DNA of 64,000 bases. It comes from Chloroflexota bacterium (lineage in GTDB: Bacteria; Chloroflexota; Dehalococcoidia; Bin125). The stretch covers positions 520,194-584,193 of the forward strand of contig VXQT01000013.1 in the NCBI GenBank assembly GCA_009838915.1, written 5' to 3'. Below the pieces are notes generated by a model, which saw nothing but the letters and a program-made list of their open reading frames with translations, had not been told where the DNA came from and searched no databases. Each line of letters starts with the position of its first letter. The first letter of the stretch is position 1. Made by a program: the position numbers and the translations under genes. Below, in pieces: positions 21,653 through 31,463 of the stretch.

Positions 21653-21801
21653 GGGTCTCCTCCAACGTCCCATCGCGGACAGGAAGTGTTGCGTCTCTTC
21701 AGAGACAGACTAATGCTGCCGCCTTAGACTTTGCCCGAAGTTGCTGAAGGCCGTGCCGACGGCGCGGCATGACGACCCGTAGCAGTTGCAGGAGGTGACC
21801 G

Positions 21802-22662
21802 ATGGCTGAAGTGATGCGACCGGACGGCACGATCATTCACTACGAGGTCTACGGCGAGGGCAACAGCGAGATTCCACTGCTGCTGTTCGCGCCGGGCGGA
21901 GTCAACTCGCAAATCGAATTCTGGCAGCGCTCGATCATCAACCCGATTGATGCGTTCTCGGACGAGTTCACCGTGATTGGCATGGATCAGCGGCATTGCG
22001 GACAATCGAAGACCGGGCTCATGGCGTTCGACTACGACGAGGCAATGAAGGATCAGATCGCGGTGCTCAACGATCTGGGCGTGCCCCGCGCGCACGTGAT
22101 GGGCGGTTGCATCGGGTGCGCCTACGCGCTGCGGCTCGCCGACCAGGCCCCGGCGCGAGTCGCAGGGGTCGTGATGCAGGATCCCGTGGGCCTGGATGAG
22201 ACCAACTCGCCCGAGACCTTCTACGACATGTTCAACCCGACGATTCGGCTGTGCCGCGCGGAGGGCCTGGAGGCGGTGATCGAGGCCGCGCAGCGCGATC
22301 CAGTCTTCATGCAGAACAACGAAGCCGGGCCGTTCGCCCAGCGGATTCACGACGAGCCGCTATTCGCTGACGCGGTGCGCAGCATCCGCCGCGAGGGCTA
22401 CATTGCCCTGGTCGTGGAGTTCCGCGATGGAATGTGGCCGCAGCTGGAGCCCTACTTCGCAGTCAATGAAGTCGCCGTGCAGCGCACGTACTCGCCGATG
22501 CTGGTAATCCCCGGCGCGGACCCGTTTCACCCGACCGGGATCGGGCATCGCATCTGCAACGAGGCTCCCAACGCGCGCTGTCTCGACGTTGACGCTCGCT
22601 CGGCCGAGAAGCTGCCTGCGACCCTTGACGCCATCCGTCAGTTCTTGCGTGATTGCAGCTAA
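21802..22662 (+). CDS. Alpha/beta hydrolase with Cys at the nucleophile-elbow position
   Basis: HVMGGCIGCAYALRLAD elbow, PMLVIPGADPFHP; homoserine-acetyltransferase/hydrolase-like fold pattern. Confidence 0.8.
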   Translation: MAEVMRPDGTIIHYEVYGEGNSEIPLLLFAPGGVNSQIEFWQRSIINPIDAFSDEFTVIGMDQRHCGQSKTGLMAFDYDEAMKDQIAVLNDLGVPRAHVMGGCIGCAYALRLADQAPARVAGVVMQDPVGLDETNSPETFYDMFNPTIRLCRAEGLEAVIEAAQRDPVFMQNNEAGPFAQRIHDEPLFADAVRSIRREGYIALVVEFRDGMWPQLEPYFAVNEVAVQRTYSPMLVIPGADPFHPTGIGHRICNEAPNARCLDVDARSAEKLPATLDAIRQFLRDCS

Positions 22663-22760
22663 GGCGCGTGCGCGTCGCTCAACTGCCGCACCTATGGGAT
22701 GTCATTCGGGCGTCGGCATAGAGTGAGTCAAACGCCGATCCACACGAAGGAGCACACGCG

Positions 22761-23432
22761 ATGCAGTATGAGATTCTCCACCGACCGTCATACGCCCTCG
22801 GACGGATTGAGCTGGCATCGGGAGAGCAGATACAGGCGGAGGCCGGAGCGATGGTCTCAATGTCGGCCAGCATCTCGATCGAGACCGGGATGCGGGGCGG
22901 GCTGTTGGGCGGACTGAAACGCTCGGTCCTCGGCGGCGAAAGCTTCTTCATCAACACCTTCACCGCCGAGCAATCGGGCGAAGTGACGATCGCGCCCGGT
23001 CTGCCGGGCGACATCCAGGTGATTGAAATGAGCGGCGGCTCGGTACTTGTGCAATCGGGGTCGTTCCTGGCGGCGACGAATGACATCGAGGTCGACACTT
23101 CCTGGGGCGGCGCCAAGAGCTTCTTCTCCGGCGAAGGGTTGATCCTGCTGCGCTGTTCGGGACACGGCTTGCTGTTCCTCTCCAGTTACGGCGCGATTCA
23201 CCTGAAGGAACTGAATGTCGGCGAGCAGTACACCGTGGACACAGGACACATGGTCGCCTTCGACGAATCAGTCAAGTACAGCGTCGGGCGCTCGGGCGGC
23301 TGGAAGACGACGCTGCTTTCGGGCGAGGGCCTGGTCTGCAAGTTGGAAGGACCGGGACGGTTCTACATGCAGACCCGCAGCCAGGACGCCTTCCTGAGCT
23401 GGCTGCTGCCCAGGATTCCCAAGCAGTCGTAG
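22761..23432 (+). CDS. AIM24 / TIGR00266 family protein
   Basis: AEAGAMVSMSASISIETGMRGGLLGGLKRSVLGGESFFINTFTA and GGWKTTLLSGEGLVCKLEGPGRFYMQTRS. Confidence 0.92.
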   Translation: MQYEILHRPSYALGRIELASGEQIQAEAGAMVSMSASISIETGMRGGLLGGLKRSVLGGESFFINTFTAEQSGEVTIAPGLPGDIQVIEMSGGSVLVQSGSFLAATNDIEVDTSWGGAKSFFSGEGLILLRCSGHGLLFLSSYGAIHLKELNVGEQYTVDTGHMVAFDESVKYSVGRSGGWKTTLLSGEGLVCKLEGPGRFYMQTRSQDAFLSWLLPRIPKQS

Positions 23433-23485
23433 CACCTGGCTACACTCGCAGCTGCATTCGTCATACGCCGTCGTAGCCTGCGCGG

Positions 23486-24298
23486 ATGGACTGGCTTGAG
23501 TTCGTCGCGCTGATCGGGGTCGGACTCGCGGTCGGCGTCTATGCGACGGCGGTGGGCGCGGGTGGGGGATTCCTGTTTGCCCCGGTGCTGCTCACCCGTC
23601 ACGCGGAATCTAGCCCGGCCGAGGTGGCGATGGCCTCGATGTGCCTCGTCCTCGCGACTTCCGGTCTGGCCGCGGCGAGGTTGGCGCGGGAAAAGCGCAT
23701 CGACTTTCGCGCCGTCGGAATGGCTGCGGCCATCGCCGTGCCGGCGGGCGTAATCGGCGCGACCGGGACGGCCCAGCTGCCCCGCGAGGTGTTTGCCGGC
23801 GGCTTCGCCGTCCTGCTCGCCACGCTGGGCGCGTACCTGATCTGGCGTCCGACGGGCGACGCGGGACAGGTGGGACAGCGCGGGTGGCGACGGATGATCC
23901 GCGATGGTCGCGGCGAGCTGTATCTCTACTGGATTCCGGTCAGGCGCTCGATAAGCGTAGTGGCGCTGACCTCGGTGCTGACCTCGCTGGCCGGCATTGG
24001 CGGCGGGCTGTTTTTCGCCACGATCACGATCCGGGTCATGCGCATGCCGGCCTGGTTGGGGGTCCCGGCGTCGCACAGCATTGTGACCAGCATCGCAGTC
24101 GCTGTGGTCATCTTCCACACCGCGACGCAGCACTTCGGCGACCCTTTGAACGACGTCCCGCCGCTCCTGATCGGCACACTGATCGCTAGCCCGATCGGCC
24201 TGCGCGTCGCCGCCCGGATTCGCGAGTCGATGCTGTCACGGCTGCTCGCGCTGGGCATGCTTGTTGTCGCCGTGCGTGTAGCGTTCGAGGCGTTCTAG
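23486..24298 (+). CDS. Sulfite exporter TauE/SafE family membrane protein
   Basis: Multi-TM; GLAVGVYATAVGAGGGFLFAPVLL and SLAGIGGGLFFATITIRVMRMP repeats. Confidence 0.85.
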   Translation: MDWLEFVALIGVGLAVGVYATAVGAGGGFLFAPVLLTRHAESSPAEVAMASMCLVLATSGLAAARLAREKRIDFRAVGMAAAIAVPAGVIGATGTAQLPREVFAGGFAVLLATLGAYLIWRPTGDAGQVGQRGWRRMIRDGRGELYLYWIPVRRSISVVALTSVLTSLAGIGGGLFFATITIRVMRMPAWLGVPASHSIVTSIAVAVVIFHTATQHFGDPLNDVPPLLIGTLIASPIGLRVAARIRESMLSRLLALGMLVVAVRVAFEAF

Positions 24299-26745
24299 TC
24301 CAGCGGGTCGACATCAACCGACCAACCGCGGCCGAGTTCCACCTGCCTGAGCAGCGTGAGCGGATCGTCGCCAATCAGCAGGGCCTGGCGCCGCCACTGG
24401 TTGCGCCGACGAGCCGGAGAGGCCGGAGCCGGTCCGAGGATCCGGGCAACGGATCCGGGCGTTCGGTCGCGCAGACTCGAAAGCTCGTGAACCATTCTCT
24501 CGGCCTCGGCGTCAGCCTCCGCAATCGAGGAACGTGTGACCGTGATCCGCGCCATCCGCCCGAACGGCGGATAGTCCAGCATGCGGCGCAAGTGGGTCTC
24601 GGCGGTGTAGAAGGCGTCGTAGTCGTGCGCCGCTGCCGCGACCACCGCGAAGTGATCAGGCGAATAGGTCTGGATGATCACGCGGCCTCCGAGCGCTCCC
24701 CGGCCGGAACGGCCGGCAACCTGGGAGAGCAACTGGAAGGTGCGCTCGGCCGCCAGGTAGTCGGACTCTCGCAGCGAGAGATCGGCGTTCACGACTCCGG
24801 CCACCGTGACGCTGGGCAGATCGAGACCCTTGGCGATCATCTGCGTGCCGATCAGCACACGGGAGCGTCGATCCGCGAACTCGGCGAGCAGCGCTTCGTG
24901 CGAGTCGGCCGACGAGGCCGTGTCGCGATCCCAGCGCGTGATCGGAACATCGCCCCAACGGCGTCGCACTTCAGCCTCGAGCTGAGCCGTGCCAAAGCTC
25001 ATCGCGCCGATGCGTTCGTCCAGGCACAACGGGCAACGCGCTGGTGCCGGCTGTCGTTCTCCACACTCGTGGCACTGGAGGTACGGGCCGGGTCGATGCA
25101 GGGTCAGGGCAATCGAGCAACGCGAACAGCCGATCGCCTCGCCGCAGGCTCGACAGACCAGCGCCGACATGCCGCGCCGGTTGAGGAACAACAAAACCTG
25201 TTCGTCACGTGAGAGCGCCTCCGAGATCGCCGCATCGAGTTCACGTCCGAACACGGAGCGAACGCCGGCAGCGAGTTCCTCACGCAGATCGACGACATCG
25301 ATGATGGGTTGCGGAATGACCCGCGGGCCATCGGCGCCCGACTGAACCCGTTGGGTCAGGCGAAGCAGAGAGCTGCGACCGGCGCGAGCTTCGGCCATCG
25401 AGACCACGCTCGGAGTCGCCGAGCCGAGCAGCGTCACCAGCCGACGTTCATGCGCCATCTCACGGGCGATCGTGACGACGTGGTATCGAGGCTGCGGATC
25501 GGTTTGCTTGTAAGTCCATTCGTGCTCTTCGTCGATGATTACAAGCGCCAGATTCTTGACCGGCCCGAAGAGGGCGGAGCGGGCGCCGACTAGGATGCGT
25601 TTCCCTCCGGCATACACCTGCCGCCACTGTTCGCGCGCTTCGGCTCGGGCAAGTCCCGAGTGCCGAACGGCCACCTGACCCGGAAATCGAGCATCGAAGC
25701 GCGCGATGGTCTGCGGCGCGAGGGCAATCTCGGGGACGAGCACGATCACGCCGCCGCCCGACGCCAACGCTCGCTCGGCCGCCGCCAGGTAGACCTCGGT
25801 CTTACCGCTGCCGGTCACGCCGTGGAGCAGGAGCGCGGAGCCGTCATCAGATTCAAGAGACTGGATGATCTCATCAACGGCCGACTGTTGTTCACCGGTC
25901 AGCTCCGGCGCCGGCGTCGGAGCGACACTTCCCGGCACTGGAGCGTCGTCTTGCCGCACCAGGTACCCCGCGTGCTCCAGGGTGTCGATGTCGGCGCGGG
26001 TTGCCGCGCTGCGTCGTCTTGCCGTCACTTCGTCAAGCGGACCGTCCGTCAACAAACGCAGCAGTTCGAGCTGTCGCCGCTCCGAACCCGTGCGACGCAG
26101 GGACGCTGCGATGGCACGTGCGTCTTCCTGATCGATGGCGAGGACGATGCTGTCGCCGTCGCGGACGGCGAGCGCGCTCCCGGCAAGCCATGAGTCCAGG
26201 GCCTTGCGCCCACCCAGCAGCCGCGCGGCCTCATCCGCTACCAGACCTTCCTCGCGGTCGCACAGGGCGGCCAGGAGGTCGCCCGGTCTCGACCGCTTGC
26301 TCTGCGGCCAGTCGGCGACTACTCTTCGAAGCCGCTCCTCCGTTATGGAAAGTACAAGCCGCTTCGGAATTGCCGGCCTTGCCGGTACGAGCGGGCGGAA
26401 GGAGCCCGCAGATCGTCTCGGACGCGACGGCGTGCCAGGCGGAAGAAAGAGCTGCACGCAGGACGCCACCGGCGCGAGATAGCGATCCGATATCCAGACT
26501 GCCAGATCGAGCTGGTCCGATGTCAGCAGCGGTCGGCGATCGAGCACACGCTCAACCAAGCGCGGGCCCGCCACCTCGCTCTCGGCCGTCACCGCCAGCA
26601 CGATGCCGATCGCCCACTGCGAGCGCCAGGGGACGATGACCGACATCCCGCGGCGAAGCGCCATGTCTGGTCGGGCCTCGTAAGTGAAGACGGCTCGTTG
26701 AGGGCTGCCGCTCAGGACGGCGACCTCGGCATATCGTTCGCTCAT
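24295..26745 (-). CDS. priA: Primosomal protein N' (replication restart helicase)
   Basis: LLHGVTGSGKTEVY, IIDEEHEWTYKQ, CRACGEAIGCSRCSIALTLHRPGPYLQCHECGERQPAPARCPLC zinc region. Confidence 0.95.
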   Translation of the reverse strand: MSERYAEVAVLSGSPQRAVFTYEARPDMALRRGMSVIVPWRSQWAIGIVLAVTAESEVAGPRLVERVLDRRPLLTSDQLDLAVWISDRYLAPVASCVQLFLPPGTPSRPRRSAGSFRPLVPARPAIPKRLVLSITEERLRRVVADWPQSKRSRPGDLLAALCDREEGLVADEAARLLGGRKALDSWLAGSALAVRDGDSIVLAIDQEDARAIAASLRRTGSERRQLELLRLLTDGPLDEVTARRRSAATRADIDTLEHAGYLVRQDDAPVPGSVAPTPAPELTGEQQSAVDEIIQSLESDDGSALLLHGVTGSGKTEVYLAAAERALASGGGVIVLVPEIALAPQTIARFDARFPGQVAVRHSGLARAEAREQWRQVYAGGKRILVGARSALFGPVKNLALVIIDEEHEWTYKQTDPQPRYHVVTIAREMAHERRLVTLLGSATPSVVSMAEARAGRSSLLRLTQRVQSGADGPRVIPQPIIDVVDLREELAAGVRSVFGRELDAAISEALSRDEQVLLFLNRRGMSALVCRACGEAIGCSRCSIALTLHRPGPYLQCHECGERQPAPARCPLCLDERIGAMSFGTAQLEAEVRRRWGDVPITRWDRDTASSADSHEALLAEFADRRSRVLIGTQMIAKGLDLPSVTVAGVVNADLSLRESDYLAAERTFQLLSQVAGRSGRGALGGRVIIQTYSPDHFAVVAAAAHDYDAFYTAETHLRRMLDYPPFGRMARITVTRSSIAEADAEAERMVHELSSLRDRTPGSVARILGPAPASPARRRNQWRRQALLIGDDPLTLLRQVELGRGWSVDVDPLD

Positions 26746-26829
26746 TCGCGGAGTCCCCTAGCGGAGCAGGTGTTAGCGTCGCACTCGGAGCGCGTGCCTC
26801 ACTTGAAGGTTGATGAATGGGAGTGTCAG

Positions 26830-28125
26830 ATGTCCAGTGATCGGGCCAATCAGGAGGCCGATGCCCAGCCGTTTGATGGTATTCGGGTCGTCGAGTTTGG
26901 ACAGTTCGTGGCCGTGCCGTTCGCCGCGCAGTTGCTGGCCGAGGGCGGCGCCGAGGTGATCAAGATCGAGTCGCTGGAAGGCGATCCGACCCGTCGTCTG
27001 GCCCAACTGGCGCCGATGGAATCGCGCATCTACCTCTCCCGCAACCGTGGCAAGCGGTCGCTGCCGCTGCATCTTCGGCATGAGCGCGCTCCGCAGATCA
27101 TTGACGCGCTGCTCGGCCGCGCCGACGTCGCGCTGATGAACTTCCGTCCCGGTCTGGCCGCCCAGTTCGGGCTCGACGCGGAGACCCTGCGCGCGAAGTA
27201 TCCCCGGCTGATCGTCGCCTCGGTGACCCCCTTTGGCCGCTACGGACCCGACGCCGGCCTGGCCGGCATGGACATCGTGGTTCAGGCCCGCAGCGGACTC
27301 ATGGTGGCGAACGGCCGACAGGGTGACGGTCGTCCATTGAGCGGCGACCCGGTCAGCGCCGATTACATGGCCGCGATGTCGCTGGCCTTTGGGATTGCCT
27401 CCGCGCTCTTCCGTCGCGCCAACACCGGTCAAGGGGCGGAGGTCCACGCATCCCTGATGCAGGCGGCCATGACGCTGAACAACAATCAGATGCTGCGGGT
27501 GGAGTCGGCCGACGGCCCCGTCCACGACGAATCGCGCCAGGAACTGGCCGACATGCGCTCGCGCGGCGCCACGTACTCCGAACAGCGCATGGCGCAGCCA
27601 TCTGCACGCGCGCGGATCATGGCCGACATCTACTTTCGCACCTACACGACTTCGGACGGCTGGCTCGCTGTGGCTTGCGGCAGCACTCGCTTGCGCGCCG
27701 CCTTCAGCCTGGCGATTGGGCTCGAGGACGAGTACACGGGCGACGATCCAAATCACCACGCGGAGCACTACGAACATCTGCGTGAGGCAGCGGAAGCGAT
27801 CATGCAATCGCGCCCGACCGACGAATGGGAGGCGCTGCTCGCCGAGGCCGGGGTCCCGGCGTCGAGGGTCTTGATGCCGTTCGAGATTCTCGACGATCCG
27901 CAAGCCGCCGCCAACGACATGCTCTACGACCTCGATCATCCCCAGATCGGGCCGGTGCGACTCCTCGCGCCGCCGGTCGCGCTGGACGAACACGGCTTCC
28001 AGCAACCGCAAGCGACGAAGCCGTTCGCAAGCGAGACACGACCAATCCTGGTTGAGCTGGGGTTCGTTGAGTCAGAGATCGATCAGTTCGTCGAGTCAGG
28101 TGTGACCCGGGACTCGATCGAGTAG
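26830..28125 (+). CDS. CoA-transferase family III (CaiB/BaiF)
   Basis: FDGIRVVEFGQFVAVPFAAQLLAEGGAEVIKIESLEGDPTR; start reassigned to MSSDRANQE. Confidence 0.92.
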   Translation: MSSDRANQEADAQPFDGIRVVEFGQFVAVPFAAQLLAEGGAEVIKIESLEGDPTRRLAQLAPMESRIYLSRNRGKRSLPLHLRHERAPQIIDALLGRADVALMNFRPGLAAQFGLDAETLRAKYPRLIVASVTPFGRYGPDAGLAGMDIVVQARSGLMVANGRQGDGRPLSGDPVSADYMAAMSLAFGIASALFRRANTGQGAEVHASLMQAAMTLNNNQMLRVESADGPVHDESRQELADMRSRGATYSEQRMAQPSARARIMADIYFRTYTTSDGWLAVACGSTRLRAAFSLAIGLEDEYTGDDPNHHAEHYEHLREAAEAIMQSRPTDEWEALLAEAGVPASRVLMPFEILDDPQAAANDMLYDLDHPQIGPVRLLAPPVALDEHGFQQPQATKPFASETRPILVELGFVESEIDQFVESGVTRDSIE

Positions 28126-28131
28126 TGCGCG

Positions 28132-29637
28132 TCAGAGCTTGCGCATCTGTGGGAAGAGGATGACGTCTCGGATCGACTGCGAATTGGTCAAGAGCATAGC
28201 TAGACGATCCATGCCCATGCCTAGTCCGCCGGTCGGCGGCATGCCGTGCTCGAGCGCGACGATGAAATCCTCGTCCAGCAACTCCGCTTCGTCGTCTCCG
28301 GCTGCCTTGAGCTGCAGCTGATCTTCAAACCGCTGCCGTTGGTCGACCGGATCGTTGAGCTCCGTGTAAGCATTGGCCAGTTCCCAGCCACCCACAAACA
28401 GCTCGAACCGCTCAACCAGGCTGTCATCGTATTCGGTTCGCTTGGCCAACGGCGAGATCGCCAGAGGGTAGTCGAGCAAGAAGGTCGGCTGCTGCAAGTG
28501 CGGCTCCACCCGTTCCGAGACGAGTTCATCAAAGAGCTTGCCCCAGCCGGCGTTGGGTGGGATCCCGACGCCGTTGGCGCGCAGCAGGCCCTCCATTTCA
28601 TCGGTCGTAGGATAGTCGCGGAAATCCACGCCGACATGCTGCTTGACCGCATCGACCATCGTCACTCTCGCGAACGGTGGGGTGAAATCGACTTCGCCAT
28701 CTCCCCAGCGCACGCGGGTCGAACCATTGATCTCAGTGGAGATGTACGACAACGCGGCTTCGACCATCTCGGCGACGCCGTGGTAATCGGTGTACGCCTC
28801 GTAGCTCTCCATCATGGTGAACTCGGGGCTCCAGCGGTTGCCTATGCCTTCGTTGCGAAAGAGCCGGCCTATCTCGTAGACCTTGTCGAATCCACCGACG
28901 ATGAGCCGTTTGAGGTGCAGTTCAAGCGCGACCCGCAGTTGGCGCGGTTCGTCGAGCGCGTTGAAGTGTGTCAAGAATGGCCGCGCCGCCGCGCCGCCGG
29001 CTTCAGACTGCAGGACCGGGGTTTCGACCTCGAGGAATCCGCGATCGTCCATGAAGCGACGCATCGCGGAGACGATCTTCGAACGAGTCCGAAGAATCTC
29101 TTTGGCCTCATCATTGGCGATCAGGTCGAGGTATCGCTGTCGATATCGAGTCTCGACATCCTGCAGTCCGTGATACTTCTCAGGCGGCGGACGCAGCGCC
29201 TTGCTCAGCATCGCGACGGCGTCGGCCTGAACTGAGATTTCACCCCGGCGTGAACGGATCAGCGCACCCGACGCTTCGAGGAAGTCTCCAAGATCGAAGG
29301 CGTCGAGCAGTCTCCAGGACTCGCCCAGCGCTCGCTTGCTCGCGAGGACCTGAATCTGCCCCGTGTCGTCCTGAATGTCTATGAACGCGATCCGGCCCAT
29401 ATTGCGGAGAGCGACGATTCGTCCACCCACAGTGACATTCGGTACGTCGGTCTCGGTTGAAGATGCTTCGTGCGACTTGAAGATCTGGAGCGCGTCACCG
29501 ATGGCGTGGCTGCGTCCGGTCCTCGGCGGATACGGATTGATTGCGCTGTTGCGAAGCGTGTCGGCCTTCGCCTGGCGCTCGCCGATGATTGCGCGCAGGT
29601 AGCGAGTCTCGGACGTCGGTTGCTTGGAGTTGGACAT
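28132..29637 (-). CDS. lysS: Lysyl-tRNA synthetase, class II
   Basis: RYRQRYLDLIAN, FRNEGIGNRWSPEFTMMESYEAY, GGLGMGMDRLAMLL. Confidence 0.97.
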   Translation of the reverse strand: MSNSKQPTSETRYLRAIIGERQAKADTLRNSAINPYPPRTGRSHAIGDALQIFKSHEASSTETDVPNVTVGGRIVALRNMGRIAFIDIQDDTGQIQVLASKRALGESWRLLDAFDLGDFLEASGALIRSRRGEISVQADAVAMLSKALRPPPEKYHGLQDVETRYRQRYLDLIANDEAKEILRTRSKIVSAMRRFMDDRGFLEVETPVLQSEAGGAAARPFLTHFNALDEPRQLRVALELHLKRLIVGGFDKVYEIGRLFRNEGIGNRWSPEFTMMESYEAYTDYHGVAEMVEAALSYISTEINGSTRVRWGDGEVDFTPPFARVTMVDAVKQHVGVDFRDYPTTDEMEGLLRANGVGIPPNAGWGKLFDELVSERVEPHLQQPTFLLDYPLAISPLAKRTEYDDSLVERFELFVGGWELANAYTELNDPVDQRQRFEDQLQLKAAGDDEAELLDEDFIVALEHGMPPTGGLGMGMDRLAMLLTNSQSIRDVILFPQMRKL

Positions 29638-29694
29638 GGCGAGCGCGTTCCTCGTGCTGCGGCCTCCCGCCGCAGAGCTGGAGACCGCGATCGA

Positions 29695-30174
29695 CTATGA
29701 GATGGCCTTGACCTTGAACTTTCGCACACCGGTTGGAGTGGCGACCTCAACGGTGTCGCCAACCCTCGCGCCGAGCAGCGCCTTGCCCACCGGAGACTCA
29801 TCGGAGAGCAGACCGTTCTTGGGATCGACCTCGGCCGGCCCCACGATTCGGTAGTTGACATCGGTGCGCTTGGGCATGGGCCTGACGGTCACCGTCGAGC
29901 CGAGACGCACCACTTCCGAGCCGCGAATCTCTTGCTCATCGATCACCTCGGCGGCCGAGATCACCGCCTCAATCTCTCGTATCCGCCCCTCGATGAACGC
30001 TTGCTCGTTCTTGGTCTCTCCACCGTCGCCCTCATCGCGGGCGCCGGGCGAATCCTCGCGCACCTGTTGGATCAGTTCGGCCGCCTGGCGGCGGCGATCC
30101 TTGAGTGTGAGCAGTTCCGCGCGCAGACGTTGCAGGCCGTCAGCAGTGATTGGCACCGACCGTCGTAGCACCAC
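29695..30174 (-). CDS. greA: Transcription elongation factor GreA
   Basis: PITADGLQRLRAELLTLKDRRRQ...GDGGETKNEQAFIEGRIREIEAVI...SPVGKALLGARVGDTVEV; start approximate. Confidence 0.9.
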   Translation of the reverse strand: MVLRRSVPITADGLQRLRAELLTLKDRRRQAAELIQQVREDSPGARDEGDGGETKNEQAFIEGRIREIEAVISAAEVIDEQEIRGSEVVRLGSTVTVRPMPKRTDVNYRIVGPAEVDPKNGLLSDESPVGKALLGARVGDTVEVATPTGVRKFKVKAIS

Positions 30175-30202
30175 GTGATCTGCCTGTCCGATCAATAGTT
30201 CG

Positions 30203-30220
30203 TAACGCCGTACTGCGTTA
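30203..30220. promoter_or_regulatory. Perfect inverted repeat in greA/htrA divergent region
   Basis: TAACGC-cgtact-GCGTTA. Confidence 0.4.
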
Positions 30221-30284
30221 TGGCAGGGTACGATAGCAGGCATGACGCGGACAGTTTCCCAACGGGTACGAGCAATCGTGTAAC

Positions 30285-31463
30285 GTGCGTCACACTTTCA
30301 CAATCTCCGTCCTTTCGGCCCTGATTGGGGGGTTGTGCGGCGCATTGATCGTGTTGTTCGTCAGCGACGACTCCACAGGCGACGTACTGGAGCCCGAGAT
30401 CGCCGCTGCTGTCAGGGAGGCCGTGAGCGACGCAGTCGAGCAGGCAACCAGCCAATCGGACGCCCAGATCGCCGAACGGATCGTGGATTCGATGGCCGAA
30501 CGAGAGCGGCTGATCGGCGAGATCTTCGCCCAGGTCGTGCGTTCGGTCGTCGTCATTGACGCCGAAGGCCCGGAGCGCGTCAATGATGAGGGAGTGACGG
30601 TGGTGCCGGCGGCCCTGGCGACGGGCTTCGTGCTTGACGACATGGGTCACGTAGTGACGGCGGCACACGTACTGGAAGGCATGACCAGCTTCACCGTGAT
30701 TTTCCACGGTGAACAGCGGCTCCCAGCCCTGCGCGTCGGAGACGACCGACCGTTCTCCGATGTCGCAGTGTTGCGAGTCGAAGCCGGTAACGAGCCACTT
30801 GAGCCGATCGTGCCTACGTTTGGCGCCAGCGATTCGGTGGCGGCGGGTGAGACCGTGATTGCGATTGGCAATACGCTCTTGGGACGTGAAATCGCACTCA
30901 CCGTGGGTGTGGTCAGCAACCCTGACACAACCTTCTTTCGCGGACGCTACGAGCAGGAAGACCTGATCCAGACGGACGCCGCGCTGAATCACGGAAACTC
31001 CGGAGGCATTCTTGTCGACCTTGACGGCAGCATTGTGGGCATGACGGCGGTGATCGCGCGAGAGACCGTGGACGGAGGCTTCGTTGACGGCGTGGGATTC
31101 GCAGTGCAGATCGACGCAGTGCTGAAGGTCGCTCGCGGCATTGCCGAGGATGGGTACTACCCGCGCCCGAGCTTTGGCGTCGTGCAGGAACGCCTGTTGA
31201 CGCCGATCGCTGCCGTGCAGCTCGACCTCGCCGTGAGCGAGGGCGCGTTCCTGATTGAGATAGAACGCAGCGGCGCGTTCGCCCGCGCGGGCATTCGACC
31301 CGGCGACGTGCTACTCGGCATGAACGGCGTGCCGATCAATGCCGAGACACCGTATCTCAATGCGCTGGCGCAATTGGAGCCGGGCGTACCGGTGCTCGTG
31401 CACATTCATCGCGCCGGCGAGGAGTACCGGCTCAGCATCGCGCCCGATCTGCGTGCGCCATGA
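30285..31463 (+). CDS. HtrA/DegP-like S1C serine protease with PDZ domain
   Basis: GHVVTAAHVL, FSDVAVLRVEA, LNHGNSGGILVDLDGSIVGM triad; C-terminal PDZ GIRPGDVLLGMNGVPI. Confidence 0.92.
   Translation: MRHTFTISVLSALIGGLCGALIVLFVSDDSTGDVLEPEIAAAVREAVSDAVEQATSQSDAQIAERIVDSMAERERLIGEIFAQVVRSVVVIDAEGPERVNDEGVTVVPAALATGFVLDDMGHVVTAAHVLEGMTSFTVIFHGEQRLPALRVGDDRPFSDVAVLRVEAGNEPLEPIVPTFGASDSVAAGETVIAIGNTLLGREIALTVGVVSNPDTTFFRGRYEQEDLIQTDAALNHGNSGGILVDLDGSIVGMTAVIARETVDGGFVDGVGFAVQIDAVLKVARGIAEDGYYPRPSFGVVQERLLTPIAAVQLDLAVSEGAFLIEIERSGAFARAGIRPGDVLLGMNGVPINAETPYLNALAQLEPGVPVLVHIHRAGEEYRLSIAPDLRAP

Noticed and set aside
20438-21727. 429-aa plus-strand ORF opposite P450
   Set aside because: Antisense shadow; the similar antisense ORFs opposite the two P450s simply mirror the P450 duplication
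26773-28011. 412-aa minus-strand ORF opposite the CoA-transferase
   Set aside because: Antisense shadow of a confident family III CoA-transferase
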